DNA of 64,000 bases from Litorilinea aerophila (GCA_945897075.1 CAMDEX010000002.1:1-64000), one strand, 5' to 3'. Positions 56,233 through 64,000 are shown, counted from the first letter of the stretch. Translations and numbers: made by a program. The notes: generated by a model not told the origin, from the sequence alone.

Positions 56233-56726
56233 CGCTTCACTCCTCGACCTTGCAGAAAAACATAGCATGCTGCCAGCAGTGCGCTTGTATCATCCAACAC
56301 CTCCACTGCCTGTTGCGCCAGATCTATTGCCTTGTAAGGTGAATAATCTGCCTGGTTACGCGCTTTGCGCCAACGACCAAGCATTTCTCCATACTCCGGG
56401 CCAATGACCTGTCCTAGAATCGCCGGCAGACGATCGTGATCGTCCAGATCAGCCCGACGGAAATGTAGCACCACAGCGCGTGCCGCGTGATACATGGCGT
56501 AATAGCTACGCGAGACAATATGGGGCTGGTGCAACAGCGAATGTGCATTCAGTTGTTGCGCAAAGGCTAGATAATCCTCCGCCTTCGCCAAACGATCACG
56601 CACCAACCGGTTGATTAGTTCATCCATCTGAGTTCGTGTCAGGTAACCCAGATCGACGAGACAGTGGAGCAACACACCTTGAGAAGGGGTTAGTCGCTGC
56701 ATGTCATCCAGAAGCTGCTCACTCAT
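56229..56726 (-). CDS. HEPN-domain protein (UPF0332 type)
   Basis: A 165-residue helical protein. Residues 40-140 match the UPF0332 HEPN group: LAKAEDYLAFAQQLN, SRSYYAMYHAARAVVLHFRR and the motif RKARNQADYSPYKA (R123, N124, D127). HEPN proteins are often RNases or AMPylation targets in toxin-antitoxin and defence systems. A 40-residue N-terminal extension (QRLTPSQGVLLHCLVDLGYL) is extra. The gene stands between wbpD and wbpE inside the operon, 12 bases after wbpD. Confidence 0.8.
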   Translation of the reverse strand: MSEQLLDDMQRLTPSQGVLLHCLVDLGYLTRTQMDELINRLVRDRLAKAEDYLAFAQQLNAHSLLHQPHIVSRSYYAMYHAARAVVLHFRRADLDDHDRLPAILGQVIGPEYGEMLGRWRKARNQADYSPYKAIDLAQQAVEVLDDTSALLAACYVFLQGRGVKR

Positions 56727-56738
56727 CTCACCACATCC

Positions 56739-57356
56739 TCAAGCTATAGCTGGCAACGGCTGATCCTCTGGCCAGTCCAAGCAACGCAGCACAGCGGGTT
56801 CAACTTCTCGATAGCGCCATCCGCTCTCCGAACACGTCATAATACCATCGGCATTGGGATCGGACAAGCGATGACCGTGCCGACTCATCCAGCCCTTCTG
56901 TACCGCAGGCACGCCCAGCATCAGGGCATAGTCGGGCACATCCCCGCGCACCACCGCGCCGGCACCAATGAAGGCATAGCGCCCAATCGTCGCTCCGCAA
57001 ACGATAGTGGCGTTGGCCCCAATCGTCGCGCCCCGACGCACCAGGGTTCGTTGGTATTGATCCCGCCGCACAATCTGCGAACGCGGGTTGATCACATTCG
57101 TGAAGACACAGGAAGGGCCACAGAAGACATCATCTTCCAACTCGACGCCTGTGTAGACGGCAACATTGTTTTGGATTTTGACATTGTTGCCGATACGCAC
57201 ATGGCTGGCAACCAGAACATTCTGCCCCAGAATGCAACGTTCGCCAAGTTGGGCATGCGCCATCACATGGCAAAAGTGCCAAATTTTGCTGCCCGCGCCG
57301 ATGAGACAGGGTTGATCCACATAAGAACTGGGGTGAACGAAATAGTGATCAGCCAT
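56739..57356 (-). CDS. wbpD: Hexapeptide-repeat UDP-sugar N-acetyltransferase (WbpD-like)
   Basis: A 205-residue left-handed beta-helix acetyltransferase ([76 protein letters not shown]). It acetylates the 3-amino group of UDP-GlcNAc3NA after WbpE. Start ATG 57356 overlaps the wbpB stop by 8 bases; the longer frame to 57500 lies inside wbpB and is rejected. Confidence 0.9.
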   Translation of the reverse strand: MADHYFVHPSSYVDQPCLIGAGSKIWHFCHVMAHAQLGERCILGQNVLVASHVRIGNNVKIQNNVAVYTGVELEDDVFCGPSCVFTNVINPRSQIVRRDQYQRTLVRRGATIGANATIVCGATIGRYAFIGAGAVVRGDVPDYALMLGVPAVQKGWMSRHGHRLSDPNADGIMTCSESGWRYREVEPAVLRCLDWPEDQPLPAIA

Positions 57357-58383
57357 GACGCCCCCATACAGACATAGCCGGTGATAGAGCGCTCTCAACA
57401 TCAAACGTGTCGATGGGTAAACTGACAGGGCTACCGTTTGTAACCAGAGAACGCTGGGCCGCTTGCAGCACGCGTAGGACACGTAGACCGCTCTGCCCAT
57501 CGGTCAACGGGGGGATGCGACTTTCCATAGCATCCAGGAAGGCCCGGCATTCGATACGCAGAGGCTCCTCACCGCTGAAGGCAATCGCGCTGCCCTCGCC
57601 CTTGATGGGAATCGGCTGCCCTTCCTGCCACTCCACCCGTTGATCATAGACGACCAGCTCTTTTGAAACGTCATCAAAACTGGCCATCTTTTGTGAGCCG
57701 ATCACCACCAGCCGTTGTTCTTTGAATGGGTGCAGCCACGAAACATGGATGTGGGCGCGCACACCGTTGTCAAAGAGCAAATTGGTCACCGTGACGTCGG
57801 CGATGTTCGGTTGCACATAATTGCCCCCGCAGGCCACAACCTCGAAGGGCAGACTGCCGACGATGCGTAGAATCACCGCCACATCGTGCGGGGCAAAACT
57901 CCACAGAATGTTCTCTTCGCGGCGGATTTTGCCCAGGCTGAGCCGATTGGAATAGATATAGAGAACTTTGCCTAACTCTCCCGCCTGGATAAGCCGCTGG
58001 ATCTTCTGAATCGCCGGGTGGTATTCGAGGACATGCCCAACCATCAAGATCCGGTTGTGCTGTGCGGCGCTGCGCACCAGCTCAGCGCCCTGCTCATAGG
58101 TCAGAGCCAGCGGTTTTTCAACAAAAACATCTTTTCCCGCCAACAACGCCGCCTTAACCAATGGATAGTGGGTCTCGGCCGGTGTGGCAATCACCACACC
58201 GGACACATCGGATACAAGCACATCCCCAGGGTCTGCCACAATCTGCGCGGTAGGGGCAAGTGACAAAGCTGTTTGTCGCCCCGCCTCTGTGGCGTCACAC
58301 ACAATTTGCAGCGCACCCAGGGCATGAAAATTGCGAACCAGATTTTTCCCCCAATATCCACAGCCGACAACAGCAACACCCAT
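57349..58383 (-). CDS. wbpB: NAD-dependent sugar oxidoreductase (WbpB-like, Gfo/Idh/MocA family)
   Basis: A 344-residue dehydrogenase: [20 protein letters not shown] (Rossmann), [38 protein letters not shown] with the EKP lysine, and [19 protein letters not shown]. In the WbpB step the 3-hydroxyl of UDP-GlcNAcA is oxidised to a ketone. ATG 58383 (AGGAA upstream) is chosen over TTG 58389. Confidence 0.9.
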   Translation of the reverse strand: MGVAVVGCGYWGKNLVRNFHALGALQIVCDATEAGRQTALSLAPTAQIVADPGDVLVSDVSGVVIATPAETHYPLVKAALLAGKDVFVEKPLALTYEQGAELVRSAAQHNRILMVGHVLEYHPAIQKIQRLIQAGELGKVLYIYSNRLSLGKIRREENILWSFAPHDVAVILRIVGSLPFEVVACGGNYVQPNIADVTVTNLLFDNGVRAHIHVSWLHPFKEQRLVVIGSQKMASFDDVSKELVVYDQRVEWQEGQPIPIKGEGSAIAFSGEEPLRIECRAFLDAMESRIPPLTDGQSGLRVLRVLQAAQRSLVTNGSPVSLPIDTFDVESALSPAMSVWGRHG

Positions 58384-58398
58384 CTTCAATTTCCTTCG

Positions 58399-59409
58399 CT
58401 ATTTGCTGTTCGATCTATCTACGGTTACATCATCTTTGAGCAACGGCGAGTCCACAGAGAAGCGGCTACGCAGTCTGCGCGCTGGAACCCCCACAACAAC
58501 TTCATTGGACGCAACGGGGTCTATGACCACCGAACCTGCCCCAGTCATCCCGCAACGCCCAACAGTAAGCCGATTCAGAATCGTGGTGGATGGTGCAATC
58601 CATCCAAATGGCCCAACTACGACACTGCCAAGCAATGTTGCATTCGCCATAATCAACGCCCCATGCTTGATATGACAATTATGAGCGATGTAGGCCAGAT
58701 TGTCTATTTTGACTTCATCCTCGATCACGGTATCCCGGAGAGAACCCCGATCCACTGTCACATTGGCAGCAATCTCGACACGCTCACCGATTTGCACCGA
58801 GCCAAAATGAGGGAAGCGGACGACTACACCAGTCTGTTCATCCATCTCGAATCCAAAGCCATCCCCACCGATGGTACAGTTTGGCCCAATCCGCGTCCCT
58901 GCTCCGATTTTTGCATGATCGACCACCGTGTTTGGACCGATGGCACAACCTGCCTCGATTGTAACATGAGGGCCAATCATAACACCCCTGGCAATCGTAA
59001 CACCGTCTGCAATCTGAGCGGCCGGGTGAACCGCGTCACATTGCCCCGCAAAAGAAGATGGACGATCGAAGGGTGCCAGGAGCAGCGCCAGAAGCAAGCG
59101 CGGTTGCGAAGTAAGCAAGAAGACACGCCTGCGCACAAACTCATTCGGCAACCGAGCAAAAACCTCCTGTGCTGTCACGATTGCGAACGAGCGGCACTGC
59201 AAAAGCAACCGGACCAGTGATTCATCACCATTCCTGCAAAAAACCAGATGCGATTCAGTAGCCAACTCCAACCCACGGGCACCCGTAATTAACAGTGAAG
59301 CAGCCTTTTCCTCTGGATCATGGATTGCATGCAATAGCTCGTGTCCACGAATCGGCAACTGGGTGATCAAATCGCGAAGTAAGTGGGGAGGTAAATCAGT
59401 GGATTGCAT
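58399..59409 (-). CDS. LpxD-like hexapeptide-repeat N-acyltransferase
   Basis: A 336-residue protein with an LpxD-type arrangement: an N-terminal uridine-nucleotide-binding domain (residues 1-115, containing EKAASLLITGARGLELATES), then long left-handed beta-helix (AQIADGVTIARGVMIGPHVT, NTVVDHAKIGAGTRIGPNCT, GDGFGFEMDEQTGVVVRFPH, NIAYIAHNCHIKHGALIMAN-like). LpxD adds a 3-hydroxy fatty acid to lipid A; in this cluster it may acylate an amino sugar of the glycan. The His pair in YIAHNCHIKHG (LpxD catalytic His equivalent) is present. It heads the wbpB-D-E transcript. Confidence 0.85.
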   Translation of the reverse strand: MQSTDLPPHLLRDLITQLPIRGHELLHAIHDPEEKAASLLITGARGLELATESHLVFCRNGDESLVRLLLQCRSFAIVTAQEVFARLPNEFVRRRVFLLTSQPRLLLALLLAPFDRPSSFAGQCDAVHPAAQIADGVTIARGVMIGPHVTIEAGCAIGPNTVVDHAKIGAGTRIGPNCTIGGDGFGFEMDEQTGVVVRFPHFGSVQIGERVEIAANVTVDRGSLRDTVIEDEVKIDNLAYIAHNCHIKHGALIMANATLLGSVVVGPFGWIAPSTTILNRLTVGRCGMTGAGSVVIDPVASNEVVVGVPARRLRSRFSVDSPLLKDDVTVDRSNSK

Positions 59410-59523
59410 AGTGAGGATTCACAAGAGTACATTGCAGCAAGCCAAACCGATATGTCACGTGCCATGTCAACTACAAAAAAACGATCCAAGAGTTCATCCG
59501 GCACCACGCCATCGCAAGGTGGG

Positions 59524-59761
59524 GAATCGTCAATGTCTTTCTTGTAGGCCACGTCCAGCACCAGCACCCGGCTGACCTTGACCGACTTGCCCGCCTCGTT
59601 CAGGGCGTCCCTTCACTTCGACAGGCTCAGTGCAAGCGGCAAGCTCAGGACATCGCCTGCATGTATCCTGAGCAACGTCGAAGGGCCTTCTCCACCCAGT
59701 AGCGGGGCATGTCGCTGTTGATCTCCTCGGCCAATTGGATGAAACGGGCGTTGTGGTTCAT
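59524..59761 (-). pseudogene. Remnant of UDP-GlcNAc 6-dehydrogenase (WbpA-like)
   Basis: The minus strand reads NHNARFIQLAEEINSDMPRY then WVEKA, an 85-base insertion, then LNEAGKSVKVSRVLVLDVAY and KKDIDDSPP. These are the C-terminal hallmarks of UDP-sugar 6-dehydrogenases (AEEINSDMPRYWVEK and VLVLGVAYKKDIDD). Only about 50 residues survive, interrupted by the REP-like element at 59606-59690, and the sequence after SPP is not WbpA-like. It sits directly upstream of the LpxD-like and wbpB-like genes, where wbpA would be expected. Confidence 0.8.
59606..59690. repeat. REP-like palindromic doublet inside the wbpA remnant
   Basis: CTTCGAC...GCTCAGGA (minus strand) and TCCTGAGC...GTCGAAG (same strand) are inverted arms within about 85 bases; the forward strand reads CACTTCGACAGGCTCAGTGC at one end and CCTGAGCAACGTCGAAGGGC at the other. 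The core matches the 27-base insertion at 34378-34404. Confidence 0.75.
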
Positions 59762-59773
59762 CGTCTGACGATC

Positions 59774-59959
59774 TCAAGCAAGTTGTGGCTCGTAGTCAAC
59801 AGGAAGCGGACAGAGCAAATACTCCAAAACTTCTGCGTGCATCCGTTCGATCTCTAGCCGATACCCGCCGGTGATCGCCTCAAATTCCTCAGCACGTGCT
59901 GTCCGCCGGATGTCTGCTAACCAACGCTGAAAGCGGTCAATGCGCTCTTTGGATTCAAT
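59774..59959 (-). CDS. Possible small helical protein downstream of TumE-like gene
   Basis: An open frame encodes ESKERIDRFQRWLADIRRTA, RAEEFEAITGGYRLEIERMH and AEVLEYLLCPLPVDYEPQLA then stop. No ATG, GTG or TTG starts it; an ATT at 59959 overlaps the TumE-like stop (ATTGA), which resembles an ATGA coupling. The amphipathic helix and low codon-frame noise favour coding, but without a normal start it may be a fragment. No family recognised. Confidence 0.35.
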   Translation of the reverse strand: MESKERIDRFQRWLADIRRTARAEEFEAITGGYRLEIERMHAEVLEYLLCPLPVDYEPQLA

Positions 59960-60284
59960 CTGACTTTTCTTTCTCCAAAATAGCCATTACATCCTCAAGA
60001 CATGTTTCATCGGAAGGTAGTCTGATCTCCTGCCCACCCACATGCTTGTGATGGGGATAATTGTCCCACCCAATTTTCAGATTGCCTGCGGCATCAAGCC
60101 AGTAATAGCTATAACGCACTAGCTTGCGCGCTTGCCATCTTTCCACCACGCGCAACGTCATGCCATCATTGAGTACAAGAACTAATTTGAGTGTCTCCTC
60201 GGTCAAGCGTAGAACAAGCACATCTTGTAGGAGATACGCGTAAGCTCGCTCAATCTGACGGACTCGCTCTTCAACGAACGCCAA
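59955..60284 (-). CDS. DUF6516/TumE-like protein, putative toxin (second copy)
   Basis: A protein of about 109 residues (YAYLLQDVLVLRLTEETLKL, MTLRVVERWQARKLVRYSYY, NLKIGWDNYPHHKHVGG). The WDNxPHH motif and length match the TumE-like protein at 31871, although the sequences differ greatly. TTG at 60284 is 6 bases after GGAGG (60291-60295), so it is the probable start; two further TTG codons precede it. It overlaps the upstream partner gene. Confidence 0.6.
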   Translation of the reverse strand: MAFVEERVRQIERAYAYLLQDVLVLRLTEETLKLVLVLNDGMTLRVVERWQARKLVRYSYYWLDAAGNLKIGWDNYPHHKHVGGQEIRLPSDETCLEDVMAILEKEKSD

Positions 60285-60609
60285 CAACAACCTCCATCTT
60301 CCCTAAGAGCGATTTTACTCTCCTAATTGTCGAACCGGTCTTATGCAAGAGATCGTTCCAGTACTCCCACTCAATAAAATCCTCATGCATCTCGTAGTTC
60401 GCATTTTCGGGCAGGCCCTGGAAAGTAAGAGAATCTAACGTCGTCGCGTACTTCTTTTCAAAGTGCCCGACCTGCTCTTGCGCCTGAAGCACGCGGCCTT
60501 CCAGATAGGGCAAGCGCAATACCGCCCCCTGCTTCACAATGGAGGTCAACTCTTCCGCCGAGAGCGCGCTCAAATCCGACATCTCCACAAACATGGCCGT
60601 TTTTTCCAT
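60271..60609 (-). CDS. Helical partner of the TumE-like protein, putative antitoxin
   Basis: A 112-residue helical protein (FVEMSDLSALSAEELTSIVK, AQEQVGHFEKKYATTLDSLT, then EWEYWNDLLHKTGSTIRRVK). The start ATG 60609 has AAGGAGG upstream. It precedes and overlaps the TumE-like gene by about 14 bases, the same order as the pair at 32270/31871. Confidence 0.6.
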   Translation of the reverse strand: MEKTAMFVEMSDLSALSAEELTSIVKQGAVLRLPYLEGRVLQAQEQVGHFEKKYATTLDSLTFQGLPENANYEMHEDFIEWEYWNDLLHKTGSTIRRVKSLLGKMEVVVGVR

Positions 60610-60722
60610 TGTTGCTTCCTCCTTATCCTTCATTATCGGAAGACCAGATGCCTGACGCCTGTTTCAGCCTTTGTCTACGCCACTGGCGGATAAAGACGGC
60701 GCAATGCTTCCGGTGTCTCTAC

Positions 60723-60979
60723 CTAACGCAGGCCTTCGTGTACAGTCTTGAATACACCGACATTCTCGATCTTGACGAGTTCAGGCAGCAGGCGCAAATT
60801 GTCCAAGATGATTGCCCGGATCAAGCCCACACTCACATCTCTGCTTCCATGCGCAGGAACTGGGATAATTTTCCCAGTTTGTGGATGAATCATCCGCCTG
60901 GGATCGGGCCGACATATCCCAATTGGCGCAGCTTGCGAAAAACATCCGCAGACTTAAGCGGCGTAAGCCGGGGCATCAT
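60723..60979 (-). pseudogene. HicA-like toxin gene with frameshift and foreign tail
   Basis: From ATG 60979 the frame reads MMPRLTPLKSADVFRKLRQ, LGYVGPIPGG and stops at 60892-60890. Re-entry in another frame gives MIHPQTGKIIPVPAHGSRDV and SVGLIRAIILDNLRLL, the remainder of HicA with its conserved His region (H-x-x-x-G-K and HGSRDVSVG). About four residues (normally RHVR-like) are missing at the break. The C-terminus then runs into KIENVGVFKTVHEGLR and stops at 60723. Toxin activity is probably lost. Confidence 0.75.
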
Positions 60980-61226
60980 GTACCTCGATCACAACATCGT
61001 CCATGGGCGGAACGGGAAGCCCGAGTTGCAAGGCCAAGACGACATTCCCCTCAATGGCATCGCGCAGGTTTTCACGCGCCTCCTCAAAGCTCTCCCCCTG
61101 GGAAAAGAAACCGCTGGCACCAGGTACATAGGCAACGATCACATCATTTTCATCAACCTCATAGCGTGCATGCTTCAGGGCCGCTTGCGCATAGTGCGAG
61201 ATCGAAAACATCCTGATTTTTGACAT
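60954..61226 (-). CDS. hicB: HicB-like antitoxin
   Basis: A 90-residue HicB-type antitoxin (VDENDVIVAYVPGASGFFSQ, GESFEEARENLRDAIEGNVV, ALQLGLPVPPMDDVVIEVHD). Start ATG 61226 has GGAGG upstream. The frameshifted hicA overlaps its 3' end (antitoxin-first HicBA order), so the antitoxin may now have no partner. Confidence 0.85.
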   Translation of the reverse strand: MSKIRMFSISHYAQAALKHARYEVDENDVIVAYVPGASGFFSQGESFEEARENLRDAIEGNVVLALQLGLPVPPMDDVVIEVHDAPAYAA

Positions 61227-61378
61227 CTTTTCCTCCTCGCCCAGCATCCGCAACCTGGGCGCTTACCGATGTCGCTCAATATGTCCCGCTACATAAATGA
61301 CGATGACCGGCAAAATCGCTCGTCACTGATCCGCCATGCGCAGCCTCCTGCTATGCGCTGTCACACCCACTGCTCCCC

Positions 61379-61804
61379 TCAGCGGAACAGCCCACTCACC
61401 AGCGCGGCAAAGGTGGGGTTGGCCAGGGTCAGGGCCAGGAGGGCAATGGCGACAAAGATGTTGAGTTTGTAGTTCAGACTCGTGAACCGTTCATTCATCT
61501 CTTTTTCTAGACTCTTGAACTTCTCGTCCACCATGTTGAACCGTTCGTCAACCCGGTTAAACCTTTCTTCAATGACGTTCATCCGCCCCTCGAACAACTC
61601 CCGCGTGACCAATTCCTGGCGCAGCTCCTCCCTCAGTTCGACCTTGATCTGCCCCTTCTTTTCGACGATGGCGGCGTCGGCCCGCTCGTCAATGGCCTGG
61701 ATCGAACGCTCCAGGGCCCGGGCAAAGGTTTCGGCTTTCTGCTTTTCGCCCAAAGCCTCCACCAGCAACTCGTAGGCGTCCCGAGGCAATGAATAGACAG
61801 CCAT
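61379..61804 (-). CDS. Coiled-coil membrane-anchored protein, copy 1
   Basis: A 141-residue protein: an N-terminal AVYSLPRDAYELLVEALGEK, a charged helix (RADAAIVEKKGQIKVELREE), heptad-like repeats (IEERFNRVDERFNMVDEKFK) and a C-terminal membrane helix (LNIFVAIALLALTLANPTFA). DUF1640-type coiled-coil proteins look like this. Function unknown. The start is ATG 61804 (MAVYS). The paralogue at 62327 is 18 residues shorter. Confidence 0.7.
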   Translation of the reverse strand: MAVYSLPRDAYELLVEALGEKQKAETFARALERSIQAIDERADAAIVEKKGQIKVELREELRQELVTRELFEGRMNVIEERFNRVDERFNMVDEKFKSLEKEMNERFTSLNYKLNIFVAIALLALTLANPTFAALVSGLFR

Positions 61805-61990
61805 CTCTCCCCCTTGCTCGATGGAACCCAACAAACAAGAACAACTTCACGACTGGGATCACACCCAGCGTTGAAAAAGCCGGTCAGACTACCAGTCCGA
61901 CCTACCCGCCGCTCAGGTTGGTTGGTTGGTTATCAGTCTGATTATCGCTGATTGGGTGGTTTTGCGCAAATCCTGGGGTGTAGGTGCTCA

Positions 61991-62137
61991 CTGTTCTGAA
62001 AATAGACAGATTGTATACACGGATGAAAAGGAACACGGATTCAATTTGCGAAATCTGCGTCCTCTGTTCTGAAAATAGACAGATTGTATACACGGATAAA
62101 AGGGAACACGGATTCAATCTGCGTCCTCTGCGAAATC
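61991..62137. repeat. Two tandem 73-bp direct repeats
   Basis: Units start at 61991 and 62064 with CTGTTCTGAAAATAGACAG, TTGTATACACGGAT, GGAACACGGATTCAAT, and are nearly identical. They lie in the gap 61805-62326, in which no gene is seen. Confidence 0.85.
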
Positions 62138-62170
62138 TGCGTTCCTATTTTCATCGTTATCGGTGTCAGC

Positions 62171-62326
62171 CGGTCGTGTCGCCTGTTCTGAAAATAGCTC
62201 CCGCAAAGACGCAAAGGCGCAGAGAAAAGCAATTTTCATCGTTAGCGGTGTCAACCGGTCGTGTCGCCTGCCCTGAAAATAGCTCCCGCAGAGACGCAAA
62301 GGCGCAGAGAAAAGCAATTTTCAGCG
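62171..62326. repeat. Two tandem 85-bp direct repeats
   Basis: Units start at 62171 and 62256 with CGGTCGTGTCGCCTG, CTGAAAATAGCTCCCGCA, AGACGCAAAGGCGCAGAGAA. The second is cut at the stop codon of the coiled-coil gene. The GACGCAAAGGCGCAGAG phrase is another dispersed intergenic family. Confidence 0.85.
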
Positions 62327-62698
62327 TTAGCGGAAGAGCCCACTCACCAGCGCGGCAAAGGTGGGGTTGGCCAGGGTCAGGGCCAGGAGGGCAATGGCGA
62401 TAAAGATGTTGAGTTTGTAGTTCAGACTCGTGAACTTCTCATCGACCAGGTTAAATCGCTCGGCGATGACCTTCATGCGCTCCTCAAACAACTCGCGTGT
62501 CACCAGTTCCTGGCGCAGATCATCTCGTAACTCGCTTTTGATCTGCCCCTTCTTCTCGACGATGGCGGCGTCGGCCCGCGCGTCAATGGCCTGGATCGAC
62601 CGCTCCAGCGCCTGGGCAAAGGCTTCGGCTTTCTCCCTTTCGCCCAGAGCTTCCACCAACAACTCGTAGGCATCCCGAGGCAATGAATAGACAGCCAT
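62327..62698 (-). CDS. Coiled-coil membrane-anchored protein, copy 2
   Basis: A 123-residue paralogue of the gene at 61379 with the same AVYSLPRDAYELLVEALGER start, ELRQELVTRELFEERM-type middle and LNIFIAIALLALTLANPTFA anchor. It lacks about 18 residues of heptad repeat (one RVDERFN...EKEM segment). Start ATG 62698. Confidence 0.7.
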   Translation of the reverse strand: MAVYSLPRDAYELLVEALGEREKAEAFAQALERSIQAIDARADAAIVEKKGQIKSELRDDLRQELVTRELFEERMKVIAERFNLVDEKFTSLNYKLNIFIAIALLALTLANPTFAALVSGLFR

Positions 62699-62763
62699 CT
62701 CTCCCCCCTGTCCGATGGTCACAGATTCGATTTGTATGGATAGTTTGCTTAGACCAGCGCCTG

Positions 62764-62952
62764 CTAGAGTTGACGCAACGCTTCTGCTGTCTCGGCCCGG
62801 CGCATCCCCTCATGCACGACTTTGAGTACGCCCACGTCCTCAATCTTGGCGATGTACAACTTGATCTTGTCGAGCGGTTCGCCATGTGTAAGCATCTGGC
62901 GCGCAGTGCGTATCCTTACCGCCAGTATAGTCTGATCGAGAGAAAGAAACAA
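62764..62952 (-). CDS. Short ORF, possible 3' remnant of a longer gene
   Basis: Encodes LDQTILAVRIRTARQMLTHG, EPLDKIKLYIAKIEDVGVLK and VVHEGMRRAETAEALRQL; the only start is TTG. The last 27 residues match the tail joined to the broken hicA (KIENVGVFKTVHEGLR). Not recognised as a known protein; likely an end fragment. Confidence 0.35.
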   Translation of the reverse strand: MFLSLDQTILAVRIRTARQMLTHGEPLDKIKLYIAKIEDVGVLKVVHEGMRRAETAEALRQL

Positions 62953-62995
62953 ATCTGTCTACCCAAGCCATCTGTACGTCTGCGCAGCCTCTCGC

Positions 62996-63213
62996 AAAAA
63001 TTCTACAGGCATCCAGCACCTGATCGATCCCCTGTGCAAAAATTCTACAGGCATCCCGCACCTGATCGACCCCCTGCGCAAAAATTCTACGGGCATCCAG
63101 CACCTGATCGATCCCCTGCGCAAAAATTCTGCGGGCATCCAGCACCTGCTCGACCCCCTGCGCAAAAATTCTACAGGCATCCAGCACCTGATCGATCCCC
63201 TGCGCAAAAAAAT
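62996..63213. repeat. Minisatellite: five copies of a 42-bp unit
   Basis: Units start (TTCTACAGGC / TTCTACGGGC / TTCTGCGGGC) at 63001, 63043, 63085, 63127 and 63169, each about CAGGCATCCAGCACCTGATC and GATCCCCTGCGCAAAAA. The period is exactly 42 (14 codons), so long frames stay open in several directions. A sixth partial unit follows at 63213 after two extra bases. No start or family signal supports coding. Confidence 0.9.
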
Positions 63214-63235
63214 TCTATGGGCCTCCATGAGCCTA

Positions 63236-63360
63236 CTGCAAGAAGCCCAGCCAGCCACGGATGAACGCTGATGGACACGGATAAAAACGGATTTCTCTCC
63301 TGCGTTTCTCCGCGCCTCTGCGTCTCTGTGTCTCTGCGCCTCTGCGGGAGAATTTCCCCT
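63236..63360. repeat. Dispersed intergenic repeat (GATGAACGCTGAT / CTCTGCGTCTCTG family)
   Basis: CACGGATGAACGCTGATGGA, CACGGATAAAAACGGATTTC, CTCTGCGTCTCTGTGTCTCT. It is the same style as 14750 and 25162. The rest of 63361-63555 shows no gene. Confidence 0.6.
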
Positions 63361-63555
63361 TTTTCACTTTTGTCAGCACCTGCACCGCCCGCCTTGTAGA
63401 CCTCCCCACGCCCCACGCCCCTCTTTGGCTATCGCTGTGCTTGTCTTTGCACCATGACCAATGGCCTATTGCCAACCAGGAATAGGCGTATTATTGTAGC
63501 AGCAAGCGCGCTTTACTGGACAATTACCTATCGTTCAAAAAAAGGAGACTATCCA

Positions 63556-64000
63556 ATGGCAACAACAACACCGACCACCGACAGCGAACGGCTCGTCAAT
63601 CTGCGCACAGCCCTGGAGAGCAACCTGCGCGACCAGAGCGCCGGCCACCCCTATCTGGCTGCCACAACCGTGGCTGAACTGGAAGCCATCAGCGCACAGT
63701 TGGGTGCGGCTGTCCACAACATGGCCCAGTCCACAGCCACGCACAGGGCGGCTCTGGCGGCCAGCACAGAGGCCATCACAGCCCTGCAAGCCCAGGTGCG
63801 CCAGGTCTGGAGCACCATGCGTTGGCGGGTGCGCTGGCAGGGGACTCACCCTGCTGTGTTGGCCTACTACCATCTGCCCACCCACCGCACACCCTATCCC
63901 AAGCGTCGCGACGGCTGGTTGGAACTGGCCGAGCGGCTGCTGCAAGGGGATGCGGCCGCCATCCAGGCTGGCTACCCCAGCGCCGCCGACACCCCTGCCC
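63556..64000 (+). CDS. Hypothetical protein, 5' part (runs off the window)
   Basis: An open frame of at least 148 codons from ATG 63556 to the right edge, without a stop, preceded by AAAGGAGA (spacing about 9). It starts TTTPTTDSERLVNLRTALES and continues with helical repeats (VAELEAISAQLGAAVHNMAQ, ALAASTEAITALQAQVRQVW) and WQGTHPAVLAYYHLPTHRTP. Coiled-coil tendency; no family recognised. Codon use looks coding. Confidence 0.65.
   Translation, partial: MATTTPTTDSERLVNLRTALESNLRDQSAGHPYLAATTVAELEAISAQLGAAVHNMAQSTATHRAALAASTEAITALQAQVRQVWSTMRWRVRWQGTHPAVLAYYHLPTHRTPYPKRRDGWLELAERLLQGDAAAIQAGYPSAADTPA

Noticed and set aside
62996-63213. CRISPR array
   Set aside because: Units are contiguous with a 42-base period and no unique spacers; no cas gene nearby.

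Overview
The window looks like a chromosome segment of a bacterium of the phylum Chloroflexota (Caldilineae or Anaerolineae type). This is inferred from family content and style, not from a marker gene: long Thr/Pro-rich linkers in secreted proteins, a LonB-like protease, a degenerate/canonical ABC exporter pair, AAA-ATPase/PD-(D/E)XK proteins, a C-terminal FLPLV motif, and many dispersed intergenic repeats. Most genes look GC-rich; the lipoprotein at 7.96-9.23 kb and parts of the glycan cluster look poorer in GC.

Region 1 (0-21.4 kb) is mostly housekeeping and cell-surface functions: a LysM protein, a zinc-binding lipoprotein (ZnuA-like), a LonB-like protease, a small toxin/antitoxin-like pair, a PASTA lipoprotein, a subtilisin with a separate propeptide-like small protein, leucyl aminopeptidase, a class I aminotransferase, tRNA-Arg(CCG), and a MarR regulator ahead of a two-subunit ABC exporter. 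The gaps hold heptamer repeat arrays and hairpins.

Region 2 (21.6-35.2 kb) is a partly decayed surface-glycan locus. It has an O-antigen ligase-like protein and a bacillosamine-type route: 4,6-dehydratase (PglF-like), aminotransferase (PglE-like), acetyltransferase (PglD-like), and a PglC-like transferase that survives only as a pseudogene. Between these genes lie two tandem AAA/PD-(D/E)XK genes and four toxin-antitoxin-like modules (HigBA, HicB-like/VapC, TumE-like, MazF-like). Two of the four toxins are damaged or lack a normal start. Three broken copies of the 3' end of the aminotransferase gene are scattered among them.

Region 3 (35.2-59.4 kb) is a long minus-strand glycan operon: an aldo/keto reductase, an intact initiating sugar transferase, a two-subunit thiamine-diphosphate enzyme, an aminotransferase, a methyltransferase, three glycosyltransferases, Wzy and Wzx, and a set matching WbpB, WbpE, WbpD, WbpI, WbpG, HisH2 and HisF2. 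By family knowledge this set makes UDP-ManNAc3NAcA and converts an acetamido to an acetamidino group. The first enzyme, WbpA, is present only as a remnant at 59.5-59.8 kb. A HEPN protein and an unknown partner are translationally coupled to wbpE.

Region 4 (59.4-64 kb) is a repeat-rich accessory tail: a second TumE-like pair, HicB with a frameshifted HicA, two paralogous coiled-coil membrane proteins, direct repeats, a 42-bp minisatellite, and the start of a gene that runs off the window.
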